A stretch of 23,600 nucleotides of DNA, from NCBI GenBank assembly GCA_044346445.1, contig JBIIZD010000034.1, positions 1-23,600 on the forward strand, written 5' to 3'. A model generated the notes under the pieces. That model saw only the letters and a program-made list of their open reading frames with translations. It searched no databases and was not told the DNA's origin. The stretch's first letter is position 1. Each line of letters starts with the position of its first letter. The stretch comes from CAISGS01 sp044346445 (lineage in GTDB: Bacteria; Pseudomonadota; Alphaproteobacteria; Caulobacterales; Caulobacteraceae). The position numbers and the translations under genes were made by a program. Shown piece after piece: positions 7,464 through 15,847 of the stretch.

Positions 7464-8204
7464 ATGATTAAAAGCCAAAACCAAGACCATTGCACTGTTT
7501 GTGGTCATGTCGGGATTTTTATAGATATAGAATTAATGCGCGAGGGGATCAGCTGCACGAACTGTAGGTCAAATCTTAGATCTCGAAACATGAGTGCAGT
7601 TTTAGTTGAAACATTATCTTCGGGTCATTGCGTATCCTTTCGTGATCTATGCCGGGTTAAAAATATGCCGGATGCATCAATTCTTGAAATATCTGGACCA
7701 AACCCATTCTTCAAAATGTCTGAAGCTTGTGACTGGTTAAACTACGTTTCTATGGAGCGTAGTGAGGCGTTTATTGAGTCTAAAATGAACATTCTCTCGG
7801 AAAACATGCTGGACTTATATAAAGACAAGTCGTTTGATATGATCTTGGCGGGTGATGTTTTAGATATCATGCCCGATGACGTTAAATTTCTTGGGGCTCT
7901 CTATAAAATCCTAAATCCAGGGGGTGCGGTCTTGGTTACGGTTCCTTTCAAGTGGCCCGTGCAAGACGTAACCCTTCATCGCTCGCAAAAGATCAAGGGC
8001 CGATTAAAAAACCATCTCGATCAAAAATTTAAAACAAAAAATGGTCTGCCGACGCTGGTCTATAGAGAATATGGCTTAGATTTGCTGGATATGGCTCATT
8101 CTTTGGGTTTTGAATCTCGGATTACCAGGCCGTCCATGATGAGCAGGCCGGGTTATTTCGATTCTGTGTTCATTTTCTCGAAGCCTGAACATGATTTGGT
8201 CTAG
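7464..8204 (+). CDS. Zinc-ribbon class I SAM-dependent methyltransferase-like protein (first of two paralogues)
   Basis: The protein has 246 residues from ATG 7464; a TTG at 7443 in the same frame is less likely because the paralogue at 11386 begins at the equivalent place. An N-terminal four-Cys zinc ribbon is seen (C10, C13, C31, C34). The methyltransferase-like core follows: ILEISGPNP at about 73-81 in the motif I position, SFDMILAGDVLDIM at about 123-136, and ILNPGGAVLVTVPF at about 149-162. Motif I lacks the usual GxGxG, so cofactor binding may be altered. Codons are AT-rich compared with the secretion genes. The stop is 2 bases before the next gene. The substrate is unknown; a sugar or glycan is suggested by the neighbours. 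Confidence 0.7.
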   Translation: MIKSQNQDHCTVCGHVGIFIDIELMREGISCTNCRSNLRSRNMSAVLVETLSSGHCVSFRDLCRVKNMPDASILEISGPNPFFKMSEACDWLNYVSMERSEAFIESKMNILSENMLDLYKDKSFDMILAGDVLDIMPDDVKFLGALYKILNPGGAVLVTVPFKWPVQDVTLHRSQKIKGRLKNHLDQKFKTKNGLPTLVYREYGLDLLDMAHSLGFESRITRPSMMSRPGYFDSVFIFSKPEHDLV

Positions 8205-8206
8205 AT

Positions 8207-10978
8207 ATGCTTGGTCATATCGATCTAGTTGAGGATGGCCATATCCATGGATGGCACGTCGCGGCGTCTAGCGATCCGTTGGCGGTCAAGATTGATGGAA
8301 AACTCGTCGGTATCGTTAAGGGCAGTCTTGAGCGTTTGGACGTTGTCTCGCTCGGCCTGGCCCCGGCTAATTCCGGATTTGCGTTTGAGCTACCGGCACG
8401 GCTCAATGATGACCAGGTGCATGAGGTGGCCATTCACCCCCTAGGTCATCGCGCTGATCAGGTCATCCAAGAGCGTATCGTGTTTCCCAGTGAAACCCGT
8501 TTGGCGCCAAGGGCGGTCGGTCGCGCCGCAGTCGTCTGTTGGGATCTTGCCCATAATCCTGCCGGAAGAGCCTTTGCCTTGGCGCGGGTCCTCCAGAAAA
8601 TTTACAGAAAAGTTGATATAATTGGCCCCTTGCACCCAGCCTTCGGCAAGGCGGTTTGGGCCCCCATCCGTTATGAGAAAAACCTAGGTTTCATCTCGCG
8701 CGCCTATGAGGGCACCCAAACCTATGAGGCGCTTGCCGAACTCGCCAATCAAAATCGATATGACTTCGTCCATATTTGCAAACCCAGATGGCCCGCTGTC
8801 CATATTGGTTTCAAGATCATAGAACAGTCTGGATGCGCTTTCGGGATTGATATTGATGATCACGAATTGTCATTTTTTAACAATAAGTTGAGCGCGCCGG
8901 TGATCGATTTCTTGGCCATTAAGGCTGCGGTCGATGACAAGAAGCTTTCGCCCTACGGCTTAGAGGCGACCTATACGACGATCGAGGCGATAAAAGACTG
9001 CCCCCTGATAACGGTTTCCAATCCTGCCCTGCAAAAAGAGTATGGCGGGGTTATTATTCCCCATGCCCGCGAAGCCGATATCTTCGATCCGGCCCATTTT
9101 GATCGCGAGGCGTGTCGGCTGGCGCTGGGCTATGACGAATTTGACAAGGTCTTGTTGTTTTGCGGCACGGTACGGCCCCACAAGGGGGTTGATATGCTGG
9201 CGCGATATGTTGCGAGCATTCGGTCGAAAAACGTCAAGCTCTGTATTGTCGGCGATATGCCGGATAAGAAATTTGCTAAAACCTTGTATGATATTCTGCC
9301 TGGCCGGATAAATATTCATACCCCCAGGACAATGGCGCAATTGCCAACCCTTAATATAGCCGCCGATCTTGTGTGCTTGCCGCAAGATGTTGAAAGCTCA
9401 ATTTCCCAGTTTCAGTTTCCGGCCAAGCTGATTGATGCCCTTGCCATGGGGACGCCAACCCTGGTTCCGGACCTGCCCCCATTTGAAGCGGTAAAACAGC
9501 TTGAAGGCGTAAATATACTTCAAACCAAAGCGGTAGGTCGGCAAATTGCGAATTTGCTTAAACAGCCTAATGACCGAGACAGCATAAGGGCTGGGTTTCT
9601 GGCAAGTTTGTCATCGCTTGCAGCGGCCAATGTCTTGCGGACCGAGATCGACCGGGCCTTTGGGGCGGTCAGTGTGGCTGAGCTTGGCCGTATGACGCCA
9701 AGGGCGATTTCGGGTGCGGAGCCGTTCAATCCGAGCGGGCCGTCTGGAAACATTAATGTTTTAGGGGCGAGCAAGCCGGATCTGGTGTTTCTTTGGAAAC
9801 AGAATGACAGCGGTCTGTTTGGCCGCCGCGCCGATATGGTGTCTAAATATCTGTTGGACACCGATAGTGTTCGCCGCGTGGTTCACATTGAACAATCGGT
9901 CGTTCTGGATGAGGTTATCCGGCTGCAAAACGGTGCCAGCCGTTACAATTCCAATTCCCTGATTTTGAAAAACATATCGGCTAGGTGGCTGGGTTTAAAT
10001 GACTCAGGTCGGCGGTTAAACAAGACCTTTGTTGTCGATAAGAAGGCGCGGCAATTTTTAGGGACAGACACCATAAAACCTGAAAACCTGAGCGAGGCCT
10101 ACCGCGCCTATTTCGATGAGATCGGCATTAGTAGTGATGCAATATTGTGGATTTGCCCGGTATTTTTCGATCTGGAACATGTGTTAAGGGCCAATCGGTT
10201 CGCTTTCATCATTTCAGATATTATTGATGACCAAAGAGAATTTACCCAAAACGACAGCTTTCGTACGCGACTGGATGCCAATTATTCGGCGGCCTTGTCG
10301 GTTTCCAATCTGGTGATTGGCAATTGCATGAAGGTCTTGGAAAATATGCGGGCCAAAATTAATTCAAGATCAATCATCGCACCGAATGCTGCGGAATCCT
10401 TAGATAAATTTCGAGACATGGCTGTAAACCGCCGGGCGCAAAACAAACGCAAAATCATCGGATATGTCGGTAATCTTCGAGACAGAATTGATGTCGAATT
10501 GATCGAGCGGTTGGCTAAGCAATTTTCTGAATGTGATATCGTTCTGGTCGGCCCAACCGGGGGTAATAAACCTGTAGAAAACCTGTCGATTATTAAAAAT
10601 ATTACCATCATGGGCCCAGCTAAATACGAAGATGCCTTGGAATTCATGACGTTTTTCGACGTGGCCATTATCCCACACACGGTCGATAAGCTGACGGATA
10701 CGATGAACCCGCTTAAGGCCTATACTTACAATGAGATAGGCCTGCCCATAGTGTCGACCTGTGTTTCAAACATGGGCGATATTTCCGGTATCTTGTATGC
10801 ATCCAGCCAGCAAGAGTTCTGCGACCACGTTAACAATGTATTATATTCGAATTTAAAGTTGGATGTAACAAAAGTAAGTAAAAGTGTGCACTGGGCCGAT
10901 CGTGTGCGGGCGATTTGGCAGGTTATTGCAAAAGAAAACAACGGAATAATGGCTAGGTTTAAAAAAGCGACTCTATAA
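8207..10978 (+). CDS. Bimodular glycosyltransferase with two GT-B (GT4-like) domains and an N-terminal beta-sandwich-like module
   Basis: The 923-residue protein appears to carry two glycosyltransferases in one chain. Residues 1-95 resemble the short module found at the ends of many bacterial glycosyltransferases (GHIDLVEDGHIHGWHVA, then VKIDGKLVG). A first GT-B domain covers about 105-480: KVLLFCGTVRPHKGVDML at about 314, LCIVGDMPD, and a donor-side region with QFPAKLIDALAMGTPTLVP. A second covers about 515-910: KIIGYVGNLRDRID near 749, DIVLVGPTGG, and TDTMNPLKAYTYNEIGLPIV near 830, which is typical of GT4. No membrane segment or signal peptide is seen, so it acts in the cytoplasm. It could add two sugars in sequence. 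Donor and acceptor cannot be read from the sequence. Confidence 0.8.
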   Translation: MLGHIDLVEDGHIHGWHVAASSDPLAVKIDGKLVGIVKGSLERLDVVSLGLAPANSGFAFELPARLNDDQVHEVAIHPLGHRADQVIQERIVFPSETRLAPRAVGRAAVVCWDLAHNPAGRAFALARVLQKIYRKVDIIGPLHPAFGKAVWAPIRYEKNLGFISRAYEGTQTYEALAELANQNRYDFVHICKPRWPAVHIGFKIIEQSGCAFGIDIDDHELSFFNNKLSAPVIDFLAIKAAVDDKKLSPYGLEATYTTIEAIKDCPLITVSNPALQKEYGGVIIPHAREADIFDPAHFDREACRLALGYDEFDKVLLFCGTVRPHKGVDMLARYVASIRSKNVKLCIVGDMPDKKFAKTLYDILPGRINIHTPRTMAQLPTLNIAADLVCLPQDVESSISQFQFPAKLIDALAMGTPTLVPDLPPFEAVKQLEGVNILQTKAVGRQIANLLKQPNDRDSIRAGFLASLSSLAAANVLRTEIDRAFGAVSVAELGRMTPRAISGAEPFNPSGPSGNINVLGASKPDLVFLWKQNDSGLFGRRADMVSKYLLDTDSVRRVVHIEQSVVLDEVIRLQNGASRYNSNSLILKNISARWLGLNDSGRRLNKTFVVDKKARQFLGTDTIKPENLSEAYRAYFDEIGISSDAILWICPVFFDLEHVLRANRFAFIISDIIDDQREFTQNDSFRTRLDANYSAALSVSNLVIGNCMKVLENMRAKINSRSIIAPNAAESLDKFRDMAVNRRAQNKRKIIGYVGNLRDRIDVELIERLAKQFSECDIVLVGPTGGNKPVENLSIIKNITIMGPAKYEDALEFMTFFDVAIIPHTVDKLTDTMNPLKAYTYNEIGLPIVSTCVSNMGDISGILYASSQQEFCDHVNNVLYSNLKLDVTKVSKSVHWADRVRAIWQVIAKENNGIMARFKKATL

Positions 10979-11024
10979 ATTCGCCAATATTGATTGCAAT
11001 AACACGCTGTTTTTCAGCTCGTAA

Positions 11025-11189
11025 TATTTAGAAGGATTTTTTATTTTCATTTGCGCGGATGGTTTTTACAAAAATATATCCGATGCATTTCGAACAAATC
11101 CGTTGGACCGTGCCAGGCCTCGTGCCAAATCGGCTCACAGTATCGGTCTCTATTCAGAAGCTATGGCCCTAGTTTCTGGCCTCATGTAA
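11025..11189 (+). pseudogene. Possible remnant of a degraded coding sequence
   Basis: Between an in-frame TAA at 11022 and a TAA at 11187 is an open frame of 54 codons with no start codon near its beginning. It contains DAFRTNPLDRARPRAKSAHS and then IGLYSEAMALVSGL, which reads like real protein and faintly like a TPR helix. The local GC rise supports old coding origin. A second frame with an ATG at 11051 (71 codons) has a less protein-like composition. The family was not recognised. Confidence 0.25.
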
Positions 11190-11295
11190 ATAAAAACTTA
11201 AAGATGCAATATAAATTTTACAGTAATATTTTCAGTAATTGGAACTTTTGGATAAAAATTGAATAAATTTAAGCACTAATCGGTCATTAAAATCT

Positions 11296-11323
11296 TTATC
11301 AAAGCCAAGAAAATTGCTATAAA
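11296..11323 (+). promoter_or_regulatory. Weak sigma70-like promoter candidate ahead of the second methyltransferase-like gene
   Basis: TTATCA at 11296-11301 and TATAAA at 11318-11323 are separated by 16 bases, about 60 bases before ATG 11386. The -10 is good and the -35 poor. AT-rich surroundings make a chance match quite possible. Confidence 0.25.
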
Positions 11324-11374
11324 GATGTGTTTATTGTCATAAGATTCATTTGATAGAAAAACTTCGGATGAAAC

Positions 11375-11382
11375 GAGAGAAG
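11375..11382 (+). promoter_or_regulatory. Ribosome binding site deciding the start at 11386
   Basis: The purine-rich GAGAGAAG ends 3 bases before ATG 11386. It favours this start over the upstream in-frame TTG (11350) and ATG (11368). The choice also aligns the Cys pairs with those of the paralogue starting at 7464. Confidence 0.6.
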
Positions 11383-11385
11383 AAT

Positions 11386-12213
11386 ATGTCTGAAATTCAG
11401 TTTCATTGCAGCATTTGTTCTCATCGTGGCCCGTTTTTGGTTGAGGCCGGGGTTTCTAAACGGGATAATTTCAGGTGCGCAAACTGCCGCGCCATGGCCC
11501 GTCAAAGAGACCTTGCACAGATTATTCTCGATGAATTCGGTTGTGGGCTTCACATTGATCTTCGCCGCCTTGTTGAATCCGGCGGTCTTGACGATCTCGA
11601 CATTTATGAAGTGGGCATGATCGGTCCGATCGCCAACCGCCTTAAGGGATTGCCCCGATATGTGCAGTCCTATTTCTGGGACGATACCCCGCTTGGCACA
11701 GTGCGCAACGGCGTCGTTTGCCAGGACCTAAGGGCCTTGACCTTCAAGGACGAAAGCTTTGACCTGATCCTTTCTATGGATGTCTTGGAGCACGTTTTTG
11801 ATATGCCAAAGGTGCTGTCCGAGGTGGCGCGGGTGCTAAGGCCAGATGGCGTTCACATCTTTACCATACCGGTCGTTTACCCCTTCCCAGCGGCCTCAAG
11901 CATCAGGGCGGTAATGGCCCCCAGCGGTGATATTGAACACCGGATGCCTGAGCGTTATCACGCCGCTGGCAATGGGTCCAAGGCCCTCGTCGTCACCGAG
12001 TGGGGCGCAGATTTGGTTGGTCTGCATCAGCAGGCGGGTCTGCGGCTATCGGTTATCCGTCGCTCGGCACCGAGTGTTGATGGCCTGTCGAACGCGACCT
12101 TTGTCGCCCGCAGACTGGCACCCACGGCCAAGGCTGCGGCATCTGCGAAAACCGAGGCGTCGGTAAGCGTGCGGTTAGACGCTGCCAAGCGCATGACAAA
12201 GGGACGGCACTGA
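11386..12213 (+). CDS. Zinc-ribbon class I SAM-dependent methyltransferase-like protein (second paralogue)
   Basis: The protein has 275 residues. An N-terminal zinc ribbon with C8, C11, C31 and C34 is spaced almost as in the protein at 7464. Then come IYEVGMIGP at about 73-81 in the motif I position, SFDLILSMDVLEHVFDMP at about 124-141 (a typical methyltransferase motif with DVLEH), and VLRPDGVHIFTIPVVYPF. Motif I is not the usual GxGxG, as in the paralogue. Codon use is GC-rich, unlike the first copy, so this is probably not a recent local duplication. The stop TGA at 12211 directly abuts the GTG start of the next gene, which suggests translational coupling. The substrate is unknown; glycan or sugar methylation is a guess from context. 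Confidence 0.72.
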   Translation: MSEIQFHCSICSHRGPFLVEAGVSKRDNFRCANCRAMARQRDLAQIILDEFGCGLHIDLRRLVESGGLDDLDIYEVGMIGPIANRLKGLPRYVQSYFWDDTPLGTVRNGVVCQDLRALTFKDESFDLILSMDVLEHVFDMPKVLSEVARVLRPDGVHIFTIPVVYPFPAASSIRAVMAPSGDIEHRMPERYHAAGNGSKALVVTEWGADLVGLHQQAGLRLSVIRRSAPSVDGLSNATFVARRLAPTAKAAASAKTEASVSVRLDAAKRMTKGRH

Positions 12214-13287
12214 GTGGCCCGTCCGTCAAATCCGGTGACCAGTGGCGCACGGCCTTCAAGTCAGGGCAATAGTATCAGCATTGGTCCTGCCGATGTGGCG
12301 GCGCTCTATCGGCTTGGCGAGACCTTTCCAGGGGGCGTCACGATCCATCTTGGCCCCGGCGACTATGTGATCGGCCAAACCATCTATCTGCCGTCGAACA
12401 TCGCCATCATTGGTGCAGGCAAGGCTCGGACGCGCATCATACTTGCCCCGGCCAGTCACTGCCACCTGTTCACCAATCTAGACCATAAGAGCGGCAATAC
12501 GGGCCTGACCTTTCGCGATTTCTCGGTCGAGGGCAATGGCGATAGCCAAGAGCGCCAGCCCCATCACAAGGCGCTGACCTTTTGCTGTGCAATCTATATG
12601 AAAAACACCCGGCGGGTTCTGGTCGAGGATGTGGACTTTAGCGACATCCGCCAGACCGCCACCCATTTTAACGGCTCAGAAGGCGTTATTGTTCGGCGGA
12701 GCGTGATGCGCAAGCTTGGCTGGAGCGGCGTCTCGACCAGTGGCACCTCAAACCTGCAGGTGGATGTAACGGTGAGCGACGCTGGGCGCGATGAGATGCA
12801 CTCGGCCATCCACCTGGACGGCGGGATCGGCGTCCATTGCCGGGCCGATGTGAGCGCGACGACCGGTAACGGGATCATGCTGGATTCCACCTATTCGGCC
12901 CTGCGCAATGTGGTGGTGGAGGGCAGTGCCAGCGGCTGCAAGCGCGGCGTTTCGCTCAGCGGTTCGGCGGTGAAGCCGCTAGAGGTCGTTCTGATCTCTG
13001 GCAAGTTCTGCGACAATGCCGAAATCGGGGTGATGGTTTCTAACGCACAATACGTCACCTTGAGTGGCTGCGAGATTACTGGAAACGGCGAGGTTGGTGT
13101 GCTGTTTCAAGGGCGCAATGGCGGTAGGGACTGCATTGTGTTCGGCTCCGAGGTTTCCGGCAACCCCGAGGACGTCAAGGAAATTCACGCCAGCGGCGGC
13201 AACTGGGTATTTTCGGGCGACGTGGCCGCCGATGGGCTGGCGGCTATAAATGTGAAAAACTTCGCTCGCCCGGCTGCGGTGCGTTAA
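12214..13287 (+). CDS. Right-handed parallel beta-helix protein (pectate-lyase-like fold)
   Basis: The protein has 357 residues from GTG 12214, with AAGGGA about 10 bases upstream inside the preceding gene. Residues about 40-75 have the typical opening of such proteins (GDYVIGQTIYLPSNIAIIGAG, an N-terminal cap then first coil). Repeated coils follow with short beta strands and Asn/Gly/Val/Ser ladders: VLVEDVDFSDI, VIVRRSVMRKLGWSGVST, NGIMLDSTYSALRNVVVEG, IGVMVSNAQYVTLSGCEITGN. No signal peptide is visible. The fold occurs in polysaccharide lyases, hydrolases, epimerases and tailspikes. A catalytic set could not be assigned. Its place beside glycosyltransferases and a BNR_4 propeller gene suggests glycan modification. 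Confidence 0.75.
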   Translation: MARPSNPVTSGARPSSQGNSISIGPADVAALYRLGETFPGGVTIHLGPGDYVIGQTIYLPSNIAIIGAGKARTRIILAPASHCHLFTNLDHKSGNTGLTFRDFSVEGNGDSQERQPHHKALTFCCAIYMKNTRRVLVEDVDFSDIRQTATHFNGSEGVIVRRSVMRKLGWSGVSTSGTSNLQVDVTVSDAGRDEMHSAIHLDGGIGVHCRADVSATTGNGIMLDSTYSALRNVVVEGSASGCKRGVSLSGSAVKPLEVVLISGKFCDNAEIGVMVSNAQYVTLSGCEITGNGEVGVLFQGRNGGRDCIVFGSEVSGNPEDVKEIHASGGNWVFSGDVAADGLAAINVKNFARPAAVR

Positions 13288-13302
13288 GGCGCTTTTCCGA
13301 TG

Positions 13303-14676
13303 TTACGCGCCGTCTGGCTGGCCGCTGCTCACAGCCTTAGGGGTTGAAACCTGGCCCAGACCGATGTCCCATGCGATCAGGCGCGCTGGCGCGCCTGTCA
13401 GGCGCTTTTCGCTATCGCCGCCCAGGACCTGCTCGGCGGACTGGATATAGCAGACCAGAAGCCCAGAGCTTAGCGCGCCCAGCCGCTCGACCGCCGGTTC
13501 GTACTGGTCTAGCCCGCCCGCGACCAGCGTGACCGGTGGGTGCTCGGCAGGATCGAAATTTGGGGGTGATAGAAGCTGGGCAACCAGCCGTCCCCCCGCC
13601 ACATCATCGCGGTAAACCACTATGGCCCGTCCGCCGGGCGCGGGAACGACCGCAGGACGGCTATACGGCGCAGGCAGGGTGCCAAGGCCGCGCATGGCAT
13701 GGTCCTTGGTAAAGCGCGTGACGCTGCGGGTGCGCCAATGACCGTCGCGATCACGCCAGCAATAATGGATCTGCCGCACCTGTGAGGGTTCGCGCCAAGC
13801 CGCTGCAAAGGCAGGCGTACCGTCCGATAGCACTGCGCCGCCGCTCTGATTACTCAGGTCGCTTCCCCAACGAACGGGAAGGATGGTTTCAGAATTGCCA
13901 GGCGATACGGGCATGGACAGGCGCAAGCCGTCGCTGGTGCGGGCAATCGATAAACCTTCAGAGTATTCGGCATAGTCCAGGCCAATATTCATCGGGTCCA
14001 AGCGGCCGCGTTCGACCCTATGGCTGCGCCAGCAATAGGCCAGTCCGACCCGGCCATCAGCAAAGACCAGCGGCTGGTTGGGGTAGGGGCCTGCTGACCA
14101 GAGTGTCGAGGAGACACCGGTTATCAAGGTCCAGGGTGAACCGGCCCAACCGCCCTCTGCGCGGCGGCGGATCACACGCCATTGGCTGCGGTGCGGCAGG
14201 CCCAGGCGGTAAAGCAGGTAGAGATCGTTCTTGTCGCCTTCGGTCCCGACCCGCAATAGCGAAGGATATGAGGCCAGTCGCATCTCGCCCGGAAGGCTGG
14301 CCGTATCGTCGACAAGGGTCTCTGCATCGCCGCCATTGTGCCAGAGAAAGTGAAATGGGCGGTTGCGATGCGCGCCGCCGACAATATGCAGCGTCCCATG
14401 GCAATCCACCTGCACGCTGGCTGTAAAATGCGCATCCACCGGCGCATCGGGAACAGTGGTCTTGACCGTTCGCAGCGCGTCGCCGCCGGCCTGCCAACGA
14501 TAGCAAACCAGATCGCCTGCTGCGTCGAAAAAGGCACCGAAAATCACCTCACGGCCATCATCCAGCCGCGCAAACACCAAGGGTTCGGTGGCATAGGTCT
14601 TGCAGTTTACAGAGGACCCGGCCCAGGCCGACCCAAGGGCAATGTCATATAGCGGTGTTAGCGCGCGCTCGGACAA
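13303..14676 (-). CDS. BNR_4-type beta-propeller protein (possible polysaccharide lyase-like)
   Basis: The protein has 457 residues and starts at TTG (bases 14676-14674 on the minus strand), with purine-rich AAGG and GGAG upstream; no in-frame ATG nearby is better. The middle matches the pattern of BNR-repeat family 4 proteins: HFTASVQVDCHGTLHIVGGA at about 83-102, ASYPSLLRVG, DLYLLYRLG, a region ending in LVFADGRVGLAYCWR, then repeated strand blocks with CWRDRDGHWRTRSV. That family includes enzymes and relatives acting on acidic or rhamnose-containing polysaccharides. No signal peptide is visible. It runs in the same direction as, and 112 bases downstream of, the rhamnose operon and converges on the beta-helix gene with 15 bases between. 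Function is inferred only at the family level. Confidence 0.65.
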   Translation of the reverse strand: MSERALTPLYDIALGSAWAGSSVNCKTYATEPLVFARLDDGREVIFGAFFDAAGDLVCYRWQAGGDALRTVKTTVPDAPVDAHFTASVQVDCHGTLHIVGGAHRNRPFHFLWHNGGDAETLVDDTASLPGEMRLASYPSLLRVGTEGDKNDLYLLYRLGLPHRSQWRVIRRRAEGGWAGSPWTLITGVSSTLWSAGPYPNQPLVFADGRVGLAYCWRSHRVERGRLDPMNIGLDYAEYSEGLSIARTSDGLRLSMPVSPGNSETILPVRWGSDLSNQSGGAVLSDGTPAFAAAWREPSQVRQIHYCWRDRDGHWRTRSVTRFTKDHAMRGLGTLPAPYSRPAVVPAPGGRAIVVYRDDVAGGRLVAQLLSPPNFDPAEHPPVTLVAGGLDQYEPAVERLGALSSGLLVCYIQSAEQVLGGDSEKRLTGAPARLIAWDIGLGQVSTPKAVSSGQPDGA

Positions 14677-14755
14677 GGGCCTTGCTCCGTTATTGATCGC
14701 GGCCTTTAAATTGCATCCAGCCTGTAGGAAGGCTTCGCGCCCCTTATCAGCCGGG

Positions 14756-14788
14756 TTTAACCCAAGCCAAGTTTAAGGCCAGATTGGG

Positions 14789-14793
<5 letters not shown>
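14756..14793. repeat. Perfect 10-base inverted repeat overlapping the end of rmlB
   Basis: TTTAACCCAA at 14756-14765 pairs with TTGGGTTAAA at 14784-14793, with an 18-base spacer. The right arm includes the rmlB stop codon. The hairpin is AT-rich and is not followed by a T run in the minus direction, so it is a weak terminator at best. It could be an mRNA-stabilising hairpin or an operator for the downstream BNR_4 gene. Confidence 0.5.

Positions 14794-15839
<1,046 letters not shown>

Positions 15840-15847
<8 letters not shown>

Larger units (their letters stand above)
10979..11385. other. AT-rich intergenic stretch with a possible gene remnant
   Basis: About 400 bases lie between the bimodular glycosyltransferase and the second methyltransferase-like gene. 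The flanks of the stretch are AT-rich, but 11080-11190 is locally GC-richer and coding-like. No full gene is present. A short frame without a start (11025-11189), a weak promoter-like pair (11296-11323) and a ribosome binding site (11375-11382) are listed separately. Confidence 0.5.

Noticed and set aside
11051..11266. 71-codon frame in the AT-rich gap as a real gene
   Set aside because: It has no ribosome binding site, an odd composition rich in Asn, Lys, Phe and Trp, and a more protein-like alternative frame overlaps it.
13288..13311. GGCGC/GCGCC inverted repeat between the convergent genes as a bidirectional terminator
   Set aside because: The stem is only 5 base pairs with a 14-base loop and no T run on either side; too weak to call.
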